This document shows positions 1 to 7,629 of a stretch of 8,409 bases of DNA, in pieces. Within the stretch, counting starts at the first letter, position 1. The number at the start of each line of letters is the position of its first letter. The translations under genes were made by a program, and so were the position numbers. The DNA is from Planctomycetota bacterium (GTDB taxonomy: Bacteria > Planctomycetota > Phycisphaerae > WQYP01): NCBI GenBank assembly GCA_021828935.1, contig JAJZCU010000068.1, positions 1 through 8,409 on the forward strand, written 5' to 3'. The notes under the pieces are model-generated. The model made no database searches and was not told the origin of the DNA. It was given only the letters and a program-made list of their open reading frames with translations.

Positions 1-1
1 G

Positions 2-1363
2 GCGGCCAGCACCGGCACGCCCAGCATCTGGAAGGTCATGGCCGCCGTGCGGCGCCGCGTGCATCATTCCGTGCCGGACCTGAAGGTGGAAACCGATCAG
101 TTGATGGAAGATTTAATCGGCGACTTAACCGCCGTGCCCGAGCCCATTGAAATTAAGCTGTATTCCAACCACCAGACGCTGCTGGATAATCTGGCCTACA
201 AGGTCAGAGACGCCATTAAAAAAGTCCCGGGCGTCATTGAAGCCAAGAGCGGAGTGGTGCCGGCCGGCGATGCGCTGGACATTCGCGTGAACCGCGTGCG
301 GGCGGCGCTGGATGGTCTGGACCCCAATGAAATTACGAAGTTTTTGTATGCATATTTGCACGGTGACGTGACCACGCGCATTCAGCGCGGCGTGCAGATG
401 ATCGGCGTGCGGGTATGGGTGCCCAAGGCGGACCGCAAAACCGAACTGGACATTGGCCGCCTGGAAATGCGCGCGCCCAATGGACATTTGGTTCCGCTGA
501 ATCAGGTGGCCACCATTAGAACCGTTACCGGTCAGCCGGAAATAGACCGTGACAATCTGAAGCGCATGGTGGCCGTCACCGGGCGTATCAAGGGCGGCAA
601 CATGGGGGCGGTGATAGCGCGGGTAAAAAAGACGCTGAAAACTCCGGGGCTGATTCCCGCGGGCGTCTACTACACGCTGGGCGGCATGTACAAGCAGCAG
701 CAAATTGCCTTCCGGGGGCTGGTGACGGTTATGGTGGCGGCGGTGGTGCTGGTGTTTCTGCTGCTGCTATTTTTATATGAGCGATTTCGGGTGGCACTGG
801 CCATGCTGGCCACGCCGCTGCTGGCCCTGGCGGCGGTGATGACCGGTCTGTTTTTAACCGGCACGCAGTTGAACATCACCGCCATGATGGGCATGACCAT
901 GGTGGTGGGCATCGTGACGGAAGTCGCCATTTTTTATTATTCAGAATACCATGACCTGCCCGGCGAAATGCCCGCGATGGAGCGCCTGATCGTGGCCGGG
1001 AAAAACCGCATGCGCCCCATTGCCATGACCACCGTGGCGGCCATCCTGGCGCTGTTGCCCCTGGCGCTGGGCGTCGGCGCCGGATCGGCCATGCAGCAGC
1101 CGCTGGCCATCGCGATCATCTCCGGTCTGATTGTGCAATTGCCGCTGACGTTGGTGATCCTGCCGACCTTGCTGGTGCTATTCCGTTCAGCGCGGCTGGA
1201 TGGCCGTCATCCCGAGCGCGTCAATCGGCCGCAGTTGGCGGATTTCAGCATGGGCAGCCATGGGCATGGCAGCCGAAACGGAAACGGCATTGGAAACAGC
1301 GCCGTCAAGAATGGCCACGGCCACGGACACAACCACGGCGAACTGGGGCCCGCGACAAGTTGA
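2..1363 (+). CDS. RND-family efflux transporter permease subunit, C-terminal part (5' end outside window)
   Basis: The reading frame is open from base 2 to the TGA at 1361-1363 (453 codons), so the ATG at 38 is internal and the gene starts upstream. RND permeases are about 1,040 residues; this is the second half. Numbered from base 2, residues 1 to about 235 are periplasmic porter/docking sequence. Five hydrophobic segments follow at about 239-258, 264-286, 290-312, 340-361 and 365-394, matching TM8-TM12. These proteins are inner-membrane proton-driven pumps working with a periplasmic adaptor and an outer-membrane channel; neither partner is in the window. TM10 reads GIVTEVAIFYYSEY, with a glutamate where AcrB-type pumps carry a lysine. 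The last 35 or so residues are rich in His, Gly and Asn (GHGHGHNHGEL), which hints at metal binding, but the substrate cannot be assigned. The family call is firm; the HME (metal) versus HAE (drug) subclass is not. Confidence 0.9.
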   Translation, partial: AASTGTPSIWKVMAAVRRRVHHSVPDLKVETDQLMEDLIGDLTAVPEPIEIKLYSNHQTLLDNLAYKVRDAIKKVPGVIEAKSGVVPAGDALDIRVNRVRAALDGLDPNEITKFLYAYLHGDVTTRIQRGVQMIGVRVWVPKADRKTELDIGRLEMRAPNGHLVPLNQVATIRTVTGQPEIDRDNLKRMVAVTGRIKGGNMGAVIARVKKTLKTPGLIPAGVYYTLGGMYKQQQIAFRGLVTVMVAAVVLVFLLLLFLYERFRVALAMLATPLLALAAVMTGLFLTGTQLNITAMMGMTMVVGIVTEVAIFYYSEYHDLPGEMPAMERLIVAGKNRMRPIAMTTVAAILALLPLALGVGAGSAMQQPLAIAIISGLIVQLPLTLVILPTLLVLFRSARLDGRHPERVNRPQLADFSMGSHGHGSRNGNGIGNSAVKNGHGHGHNHGELGPATS

Positions 1364-1428
1364 GCCTTGCAAATCTTTGGCCGATGATGGGGCGGTGCGC
1401 CCGCTCGGCGCCGTGGGATTGAGGCGAT

Positions 1429-2157
1429 CTACTGCGGCGCGCCGCCCAGGCCCTTCTTCTTCTGAACTTGGGCCAGATATGCGTCAATGACGCGCGTCAT
1501 GCGCCGGGCCAGAACCCGCTTGGCGGCGCGGGCGGTGCGAAATTTTCCACCGTTAATGTCGGCGGCGGTGCGGTTGATTGCGGCGGCCAGGCCCTTGGCC
1601 AGTGTGATGGCCTCACGCAGTTGCCGCCGGGTGCTGTGACCGTTGATATGAATGCTGCGCGAGGCGTCAATCTTCCATTTACCATTCACCTTCAAAAAGT
1701 ACATGGGGGGATAAACATCTTTGGGGGCGTGGCGCCGGTTACGAATGTGCCGCGAGCGGTGAGGCCGGCGCGGTATGAGTTCGGCCCTGCGATCACGGAT
1801 GACCAGCCGCGCGGTTTTCAAGAAGCGCAAGCCCTGGCGCAGTTGCTCTGCAATCGAAACATGGCCATAGTCCAGCATGCGCCTGCCGCGCGGGCCAAAC
1901 TTCTTCAGCGCCGCCTTCTCCAGGCGGCAATGGGCGGCCTGCCGTTCAAAGATGGCGTGCAGCAGGGCGGCCTGCTCGGCGTTGCGCGTGATCACGCAGG
2001 CCTGCATGGCTGGGACATTTCCCACCTTAATGGCATTGGCGAAAGTTTCCACCGTGCGGCGCGGCGTGCGGTACGCGCCCGCGGAGGCCGCCCAACTGTG
2101 CGAAGCCGCCGCCAACACCGCGGCACAGAAGATGATCAGTAGCGCTCGTTTTATCAT
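1429..2157 (-). CDS. Small, very basic secreted protein of unknown function
   Basis: This is 242 residues with a clear Sec signal peptide: MIKR, a hydrophobic core ALLIIFCAAVLAAA, and a likely signal peptidase I site after SWA (about residue 23). The frame stays open upstream to 2349, but that extension has no signal-like character and would run into the preceding gene. The ATG at 2157 places the signal peptide at the N-terminus and has a purine-rich AGGCGG 4 bases upstream. The mature protein begins with a helix-like stretch (RTVETFANAIKVGNVPAMQ), has two cysteines (54 and 77) that could form a disulfide, an Arg/His-rich patch at about 120-147, then PMYFLKVNGKWKIDAS, which resembles the closing strand of NTF2-like or DUF4878-type domains. 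The C-terminal third looks helical and ends QKKKGLGGAPQ. I do not recognise the family. It is the last of four genes in the same direction, 97 bases after the hydrolase gene, and faces the RND gene tail to tail. Confidence 0.75.
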   Translation of the reverse strand: MIKRALLIIFCAAVLAAASHSWAASAGAYRTPRRTVETFANAIKVGNVPAMQACVITRNAEQAALLHAIFERQAAHCRLEKAALKKFGPRGRRMLDYGHVSIAEQLRQGLRFLKTARLVIRDRRAELIPRRPHRSRHIRNRRHAPKDVYPPMYFLKVNGKWKIDASRSIHINGHSTRRQLREAITLAKGLAAAINRTAADINGGKFRTARAAKRVLARRMTRVIDAYLAQVQKKKGLGGAPQ

Positions 2158-2167
2158 GGGTCCGCCT
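2158..2167 (-). promoter_or_regulatory. Probable ribosome binding site of the secreted-protein gene
   Basis: On the minus strand AGGCGG (2162-2167) lies 4 bases before the ATG at 2157. It is only a partial match to AGGAGG with a short spacer, but together with the signal peptide that starts here it supports this start over the upstream in-frame candidates. Confidence 0.4.
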
Positions 2168-2254
2168 TTGCTTTGGTTGTTACCGAAACATTGCAGCACG
2201 GTCTGATGCATTTTACTGCGGCCATTGGCGCCGTCGCCGGGCCTTGTTACGCCG

Positions 2255-3037
2255 TTACCCCATGAGGTCCGTGTCCAAAACGGCCACGACGGGATAATGG
2301 TCGCTGGCGTATTTGCCCAATGGCAGTTGCAGCGACTCGCATGCGACAACCGCCCGTGTCAGTTCCGGCGAAACCAGGATGTAATCATAACGCAAGGCCG
2401 GGTGCTGCGTGGTAAAGGTGGTTTGAAATTCAGATGGCGTCCGGTGCAGGGCGTGGGCGTCGGCATATCCGGCGGCTAAAAATCCCCCCACAAATGTCCG
2501 CGGAAATTGCCCATCATGCTCCCGCACTTCCCGGCGCGTTCGGGGGCACACCGCGCTGACGTCAATGATTTGTTCAGGATGGCTGCTGTTAAAATCGCCG
2601 CAGATGGCGTGCGGCAATCCGCGAAAACGCGCCGCCAGATTTAAGATCATAGGTAATTCGGCCATGCGTTGCGCCTCGGCATCGGGACAGGCGCCGGCCT
2701 TTACGTGCAGGCCCACGACGGCTACATCCCGCCCGTGGGCATCCACCACGGCGTGCAGCACGGCCCGCTTTAGCCGTGGGTCGTACGCGGCGTGATTCAC
2801 GGCCTCGCGCAGGGGCAAACGGGTTAAAAGGCCCACATGGCCGCGCGGATTTTCCGGCGCGTGGGCCTGAAAAAATTCCATATTAAGCCGCTGCGCCAGC
2901 GCGGCGAAGGCCTGATCATCCCACGTTTCCGGCAGCACCACGATATGGGCATTGGCCTGGCGGATGACTTCGGCGATTGGGTCCAACCGGCCCACGCCGC
3001 CTTCGAAAATGTTATACGTCATCATGCGAAGAAGCAT
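2255..3037 (-). CDS. Endonuclease/exonuclease/phosphatase (EEP) family hydrolase
   Basis: A 260-residue protein covering a whole EEP domain (the DNase I/exonuclease III/sphingomyelinase fold). Numbered from the chosen start, the active-site set is complete: MTYNI with N9, the metal-binding glutamate in LPETW (E37), GLHVKAG with H111, GDFN with D148 and N150, RYDYILVS with D218, and SDHYP with D246 and H247. Such enzymes cut phosphodiester or phosphomonoester bonds with Mg2+. The substrate cannot be read from the sequence and may be nucleic acid, a nucleotide or a lipid headgroup. There is no signal peptide, so it should be cytoplasmic. The ATG at 3037 is chosen because GAGG sits 9 bases upstream; ATG at 3052 (five more residues, no clear Shine-Dalgarno) is also possible. 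It follows mnmA by 59 bases and may share its transcript. The length is close to the bare catalytic domain, with no added domain. Confidence 0.88.
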   Translation of the reverse strand: MLLRMMTYNIFEGGVGRLDPIAEVIRQANAHIVVLPETWDDQAFAALAQRLNMEFFQAHAPENPRGHVGLLTRLPLREAVNHAAYDPRLKRAVLHAVVDAHGRDVAVVGLHVKAGACPDAEAQRMAELPMILNLAARFRGLPHAICGDFNSSHPEQIIDVSAVCPRTRREVREHDGQFPRTFVGGFLAAGYADAHALHRTPSEFQTTFTTQHPALRYDYILVSPELTRAVVACESLQLPLGKYASDHYPVVAVLDTDLMG

Positions 3038-3046
3038 GCTCAATAT

Positions 3047-3050
3047 CCTC
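3047..3050 (-). promoter_or_regulatory. Ribosome binding site deciding the start of the EEP hydrolase
   Basis: GAGG on the minus strand sits 9 bases before the ATG at 3037. The alternative ATG at 3052 overlaps this motif and has no comparable purine tract of its own, so 3037 is preferred. Confidence 0.45.
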
Positions 3051-3096
3051 ATTCATTTTGGCGCCGCGGGCCGTTGTCGCTACCGCGCACATCTGG

Positions 3097-4275
3097 CTAT
3101 TCGCGTACTTCGTCAATCCAGCCGCCGCCCAACACGCGGGGGCCATCGTAGCACACCACGGCCTGGCCGGGCGTGATGGCGGACACCGGGTGGTCGAACC
3201 GCACCAGCAGCGTGTCGGCAGCGGTGAGTTCAACGGTGGCGGGCGCCGGAACGGAATTGTAACGCACCTTGGCGGCGCAACGCAGCGGCGCGGTGGGGGG
3301 CGCGTTGAGCCAATTTATTTCGCGCGCCAGCAGCGTGCGATGCAACAAGGCCTCGCGTGGGCCAATGGTCACCGTGTTGGAATTGGCGTTTATTCCTGTT
3401 ACGTAGACGGGGTAGCCAAAGGCCACGCCCACGCCCCGGCGCTGGCCCAGCGTAAAATGCTGGTGCCCAGCGTGCGCCCCGACCACCTTGCCGGTGTTGT
3501 CAACAATATCGCCTTTTCTTAATTGTTCGGGCGTCCTGGTTTCCAGCAGCCGGGCATAGTTGTTGTCCGGCACGAAGCAGATTTCTTGTGAATCGGGCTT
3601 GTTATGCACGGGCAGCTTGTATTTTTCAGCCAAACGGCGAACCTCCGCCTTGGGGTATTCGCCAATGGGCAACAACATGCGGGAAAGTTCTTCCGGCGGG
3701 GCGCCAAAAAGCACGTAGCTTTGGTCTTTGCTTTCGTCCACCGCGCGCAGCAACCGCGGCCGGCCGGCGGCGTCATGGCCGATGCGGGCGTAATGGCCGG
3801 TGGCCACGTAGTCGGCGCCGATGGCCCGGGCATAGCGGGATAATTTCCCAAACTTCAGATGTTCGTTGCAGCGCACGCACGGGTTGGGGGTGCGGCCGCG
3901 GTTGTATTCCCGGACAAAATAATCAATGATGCCGCCAAAATCGTGTTCAAAGTTCAGGGCGTAAAACGGGATATCCAGCAGGCCGGCCACGTAGCGGGCA
4001 TCGGCGGCGTCGGCGGTTGAACAGCAACCCTGATGGTGCGGGCGGGCGGCTTTTGGGGGCGAACAGACCTCGGCGGAGGCGGTATCGTCGCGATCACCGG
4101 GCGCTGCGCCTGGCGTTTCGGCCATCTGGGCCGGATCGTTGCCCAGGCGCATAAACACGCCAATGCAGTCATATCCCTGCTGCTGCAAAAGCGCCGCCGC
4201 CACGGAGCTGTCCACTCCGCCGGACATGGCGACCACAACTTTTTTGTTTTTCTTCATGATTCTGTTTGCGGCCAT
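3097..4275 (-). CDS. mnmA: tRNA-specific 2-thiouridylase MnmA
   Basis: A 392-residue enzyme that adenylates and thiolates C2 of wobble uridine 34 in the Lys, Glu and Gln tRNAs, using sulfur relayed from a cysteine desulfurase. The N-terminal PP-loop ATPase domain carries SGGVDSS (18-24). Cysteine 136 in NPCVRCN and cysteine 233 in SQEICFVPDN match the two catalytic cysteines of E. coli MnmA (C102 and C199). KDQSYVLF (183-190) and GQRRGVGVAFG (277-287) are further family motifs, and the C-terminal beta domain ends near GGGWIDEV. It is somewhat longer than the usual 360-370 residues because of an insert at about 46-83 containing CSPPKAARPHHQG. The ATG at 4275 has GGGA 6 bases upstream; ATG at 4257, just before KKNKKVVVAMSGG, is the alternative and has no clear ribosome binding site. 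It lies 89 bases after alaS in the same direction. Confidence 0.96.
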   Translation of the reverse strand: MAANRIMKKNKKVVVAMSGGVDSSVAAALLQQQGYDCIGVFMRLGNDPAQMAETPGAAPGDRDDTASAEVCSPPKAARPHHQGCCSTADAADARYVAGLLDIPFYALNFEHDFGGIIDYFVREYNRGRTPNPCVRCNEHLKFGKLSRYARAIGADYVATGHYARIGHDAAGRPRLLRAVDESKDQSYVLFGAPPEELSRMLLPIGEYPKAEVRRLAEKYKLPVHNKPDSQEICFVPDNNYARLLETRTPEQLRKGDIVDNTGKVVGAHAGHQHFTLGQRRGVGVAFGYPVYVTGINANSNTVTIGPREALLHRTLLAREINWLNAPPTAPLRCAAKVRYNSVPAPATVELTAADTLLVRFDHPVSAITPGQAVVCYDGPRVLGGGWIDEVRE

Positions 4276-4364
4276 TGGGATTCCCGCGTGCTGCCGCGCG
4301 CATGATAAATTTCCCTGCAGAAGTCACTGTCGCGGCGGCGCCCGCGCCCGGCCGGTGGCTGACG

Positions 4365-7301
4365 CTATTTTGCGGCTGCGCCGATGGTGGCCAACCGTTC
4401 CGCAGCATAGTTTTTCGAGGCTACGAGCGCATCATCTATTTTATCCACCAATTTTCCCCCGGCCATGGCAATCTGCGGGCGTCCCCCGCCCGAGCCGCCA
4501 ACCACCGGCGCCACGGCCTTCACCCAATCGCCGGCCTTTATTTTACCAATCAAGGGATCTCCCACCGCCGCCAGCAGATTCACTTTGGCTGGCAGGGCAT
4601 TTCCGTCCTTGTCGCGGTCAACAAAGGATGAGGCCAGAAATATGGCCACGTTTCCGGCGGGATATTGCTTCTTAATGGAATCCATGGCGGATCGCAGGCC
4701 GTCGGCAGACGCTTCCGCCAGCCGCGCCACCACCAGCGCGATACCACCGAACGTCTGCGCGCCCGTCAGCACGGCATCGACCTCGGCGGAAGCGCCGCCC
4801 GGGCCGCGGCTGCCCCCGGCGGTCGTCTGCGATTTTTGCCATTGCCGCTGCCGGCTCTGCAAATCCTGCAGCAGCGTCTGCGCGCGGTGGCGCACTGTTA
4901 AGGGCGCTTCGCCGGCGTCCAGCGCTTTGTGCAATGCCGCGATGGCCAGGGGCAGTTGTTCACCGCTGGCGTCCTTTACTTCGCTGATAACCGTTTCAAT
5001 TACGCTGCCCTGCATGCGCACATCCCCGGCGGCTTCGCCGGTGTAGGCCACGAGGCGCCGTACGCCCTTGCTCACTGATTCTTCGGCAACAATGGTAAAA
5101 GCCTCAATTTCCGCGGTGTTGGAAAGATGCGTACCGCCGCAGAATTCCACGGAATATCCGCGCCAAACTTCGTCCGCCGGCGTTTTGAGCAAGTCCTCAA
5201 CGGGCACGCCCACGCTGACCACGCGTACCACGGGCGGGTACTTTTCGCCGAAGATGGCGCGCGAGCCGTGGATTTTCAGCGCCTCATCCTGCGGGGCATT
5301 TTCAGCATAGACCGGCAGGTTTTTGGCGATACGCTCGTTGACCAGCCGCTCCACCTGTTCAATTTGGCCGTCGGTCAGCGGCTTGTTGTTAAGGAAATCA
5401 AAGCGCAGTTTCTGGGCGTCCACCAGCGAGCCTTTTTGCTGGACATGTTCGCCCAAGACTTCGCGCAACGCCCAATTGGCCAGGTGCGTGGCGGTGTGAT
5501 TTTTCTGCGTGCGCTGCCGGCCGCCCAGCACGGTTGCCGTGACCGCGTCATCCACGGCGATGCGGCCGTTCTTCACATGGCCCAGGTGCAGTACAAATCC
5601 GCCCACGGCGCGGGTGGTTTCCACCACGAAGACCGTTCCGGTATCGGTGTGCAGTTCGCCGGCGTCGCCGACCTGGCCGCCCATTTCTGAATAAAAATTA
5701 GAATGATCGAGAATTACGGCAATTTTTTCGCCGGCCGAGGCGTCGTCAATTGTGGCGGTGCGCAATAGTTTCTCGCCGGTCCAAATGGCCCGTACGCTGG
5801 CGCGGATGGCGGATTGGCCATACTTGGTGGAATCATCGGTGGGCTTCACATGTAACGTGGTCAATTCCGCCATGATATTGGGCGGTAAATCAAAGGCGCC
5901 GCCGGCCTGTGCCTTGCCGCCGGCCCGGGCCTTCTCGCGGGCTTCTTCCATGAGGCGTTCATATTCCGCCACATCGACTGTAAGGCCCTTTTCCTGGGCC
6001 ATGATCTGCGTTAAATCCACTGGAAAACCGAAGGTGTCATGCAGCCGGAACGCATCAGCGCCGGAAATGTGGGGCGAAAGCATGTGGTCCGCACGGGCGG
6101 TTGCCGCCGCCTGTTCAAACAATTCAATGCCGCGGTCCAGCGTGCGGCCGAAGCTGATTTCCTCATCGCGGATCAGCTCGGCCACGGCCTGCGGATCGCG
6201 TTGGAGTTCGGGAAAGGCCTCGCCCATGGTGTTCACAATCACGGGCACAAGGCGGTACATGAACGCATCATGCAGGCGCAACTGTTGGCGGCCAAAGCGC
6301 ACCGCTCGGCGCAAAATCCGCCGCAGCACATAGCCGCGGCCTTCGTTGCCCGGCAGTGCGCCGTCGGTCAGGGCAAACGTCAAGCAACGGGCGTGGTCGG
6401 CAATCACGCGAAAGGCGATGTCGTTTTGCAACGTGGCGTTGGCGGCTTCTTCCGCCGGTGAACGCTGATCGCCCGCGGGAAACATGCCTCCATACTGCGT
6501 GCCGGCCAATTGGCTGATGGCGTCGAACAGGGGCACGAAGAGGTCGGTGGCGTAATTGTCAGTTTTATTCTGCAGCACCTGACAGAGCCGCTCTAAGCCC
6601 ATTCCCGTATCGACATGCTTTGACGGCAGGGGCGAAAGCGAACGGTCCGCGGCGCGGTTGTATTGAATGAATACGAGGTTCCAGATTTCCATGACGCGCG
6701 GGTCGCCGCCATTGACTTCATGGCCGCCACTGCCATCGGGCGTGCGATCGATAAAAATTTCGGTGCAGGGTCCGCAGGGGCCCGTTTCGCCCATTTCCCA
6801 GAAATTCTCATCGCGGAAGCGGTGAATGTGATCCTCCGGAAGCCCGGCAATCTCACGCCAGATGGCCGCGGCTTGGTCATCGGCCGGAATGCCGTCTTCC
6901 GGGTTGCCGGCGTACACGGTGGCGTGCAGCCGCGCGGGATCCAACTTCCAAACGTTGGTTAACAATTCCCAGGCAAAGCTGATGGCTTCTCGCTTAAAGT
7001 AATCGCCAAAGCTCCAATTGCCCAGCATTTCAAAAAACGTATGATGGCGCCGCGATCGGCCAACATCATCCAAATCATTGTGCTTTCCGCCGGCGCGAAT
7101 GCACTTCTGCGAATTGGCCACACGCGGGGCAGGGGGCTGCTGCAGACCCAGAAAATACGGCTTGAATTGATTCATGCCGGCGTTGGCGAACAGCAGCGTA
7201 GGGTCATCCAAGGGCGCAACGGAACTGGACGGCACGAAGGCATGGCCGTGCTTCTGCACGAAAAAATCGATAAATTGTTGGCGAATCTCCCGCGATGTCA
7301 T
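4365..7301 (-). CDS. alaS: Alanyl-tRNA synthetase
   Basis: A class II synthetase of 978 residues that charges tRNA-Ala and hydrolyses mis-charged Ser- or Gly-tRNA-Ala. From the chosen start: the catalytic domain carries FANAGMNQFKPYF (38-50), HHTFFEMLGNWSFGDYF (86-102) and GETGPCGPCTEI (171-182); the tRNA-recognition part includes GRGYVLRRILRRAVR (321-335). The editing domain has all four zinc/active-site ligands: H602 and H606 in NHTATH, C721 and H725 in CGGTH. The C-Ala domain ends with GGSGGGRPQIAMAGG (935-949). It is about 100 residues longer than E. coli AlaS, partly from a Gly-rich linker at about 828-838 and a Gly/Ala/Lys stretch at 456-469. The frame runs upstream to 7388, but the ATG at 7301 starts the conserved sequence (MTSREIRQQFIDFF) and has AGGAG 10 bases upstream. 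It is the first gene of the minus-strand cluster. Confidence 0.98.
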   Translation of the reverse strand: MTSREIRQQFIDFFVQKHGHAFVPSSSVAPLDDPTLLFANAGMNQFKPYFLGLQQPPAPRVANSQKCIRAGGKHNDLDDVGRSRRHHTFFEMLGNWSFGDYFKREAISFAWELLTNVWKLDPARLHATVYAGNPEDGIPADDQAAAIWREIAGLPEDHIHRFRDENFWEMGETGPCGPCTEIFIDRTPDGSGGHEVNGGDPRVMEIWNLVFIQYNRAADRSLSPLPSKHVDTGMGLERLCQVLQNKTDNYATDLFVPLFDAISQLAGTQYGGMFPAGDQRSPAEEAANATLQNDIAFRVIADHARCLTFALTDGALPGNEGRGYVLRRILRRAVRFGRQQLRLHDAFMYRLVPVIVNTMGEAFPELQRDPQAVAELIRDEEISFGRTLDRGIELFEQAAATARADHMLSPHISGADAFRLHDTFGFPVDLTQIMAQEKGLTVDVAEYERLMEEAREKARAGGKAQAGGAFDLPPNIMAELTTLHVKPTDDSTKYGQSAIRASVRAIWTGEKLLRTATIDDASAGEKIAVILDHSNFYSEMGGQVGDAGELHTDTGTVFVVETTRAVGGFVLHLGHVKNGRIAVDDAVTATVLGGRQRTQKNHTATHLANWALREVLGEHVQQKGSLVDAQKLRFDFLNNKPLTDGQIEQVERLVNERIAKNLPVYAENAPQDEALKIHGSRAIFGEKYPPVVRVVSVGVPVEDLLKTPADEVWRGYSVEFCGGTHLSNTAEIEAFTIVAEESVSKGVRRLVAYTGEAAGDVRMQGSVIETVISEVKDASGEQLPLAIAALHKALDAGEAPLTVRHRAQTLLQDLQSRQRQWQKSQTTAGGSRGPGGASAEVDAVLTGAQTFGGIALVVARLAEASADGLRSAMDSIKKQYPAGNVAIFLASSFVDRDKDGNALPAKVNLLAAVGDPLIGKIKAGDWVKAVAPVVGGSGGGRPQIAMAGGKLVDKIDDALVASKNYAAERLATIGAAAK

Positions 7302-7311
7302 GGTCAAAAAA

Positions 7312-7316
7312 CTCCT
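7312..7316 (-). promoter_or_regulatory. Ribosome binding site deciding the alaS start
   Basis: AGGAG on the minus strand, 10 bases before the ATG at 7301. It rules out the longer in-frame start at 7388, whose extra 29 residues are Arg/Cys-rich and unlike the family. Confidence 0.65.
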
Positions 7317-7339
7317 GCCGTTCACAAGCCAAGACCCGC

Positions 7340-7345
7340 ATTGTA
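7340..7345 (-). promoter_or_regulatory. Candidate -10 element of the alaS promoter
   Basis: TACAAT on the minus strand, one base from TATAAT, ends 38 bases before the alaS ATG and would give a leader of roughly 30 bases. No good -35 hexamer lies at a 16-18 base spacing: TTGAGG is present but only 12 bases upstream. A leader this short leaves no room for a T-box or other attenuator. Confidence 0.3.
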
Positions 7346-7441
7346 GCCGCAAGCGTGCCTCAACACGATAGCGACACGCCAATCGCATCAGCCAGCTACA
7401 CTTATTGGGGAGGCGCAGCCGACGGCCAGACCAGACGCGTT

Positions 7442-7461
7442 GGGCGACCGTGCGGTCTCCC
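7442..7461. repeat. Interrupted palindrome, possible operator
   Basis: GGG-c-GACCG-tg-CGGTC-t-CCC: the 3-base outer and 5-base inner arms match exactly around a 2-base centre. No T tract follows on either strand, so it is not an intrinsic terminator. The tight centre suits a dimeric DNA-binding protein better than an RNA hairpin. It lies near the middle of the divergent region. Confidence 0.4.
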
Positions 7462-7629
7462 CCGAGTTTTGGCTCCTCTTAACCCAGAGAAAGCGTCGCC
7501 GGCGCGCTGTCACAGATGGTCCCGGACCGCCGTAGGAGCAGATTGCGGCCATGCATTTTTCACAGTTACAAAAGTTTTCTCCCCTTTGGCCTGTGTTTTG
7601 CAAACGCTGCTCAGCGGTGAATGCCCAGT

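Noticed and set aside
1390..1402. Hairpin GGGCG-gtg-CGCCC between the convergent RND and secreted-protein genes, considered as a terminator
   Set aside because: The stem is only 5 bases and no T run follows on either strand, so it is not a supportable intrinsic terminator.
1468..2142. A 224-codon plus-strand open frame opposite the secreted-protein gene
   Set aside because: It is antisense to a gene with a good signal peptide and ribosome binding site; its composition is Gly/Ala/Gln-rich without domain features, as expected for the reverse of GC-rich coding DNA.
2158..2349. N-terminal extension of the secreted protein up to 2349
   Set aside because: It would bury the signal peptide inside the protein and overlap the end of the EEP gene; its composition is unlike a real N-terminus.
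7302..7388. 29-residue N-terminal extension of AlaS
   Set aside because: Conserved AlaS sequence begins at 7301, where AGGAG is correctly spaced; the extension would cover the likely promoter.
7400..7560. Possible structured RNA (tRNA, SRP RNA, riboswitch) in the divergent region
   Set aside because: Apart from the 20-base palindrome I could not assemble a cloverleaf, an SRP-like core or a known riboswitch core on either strand.
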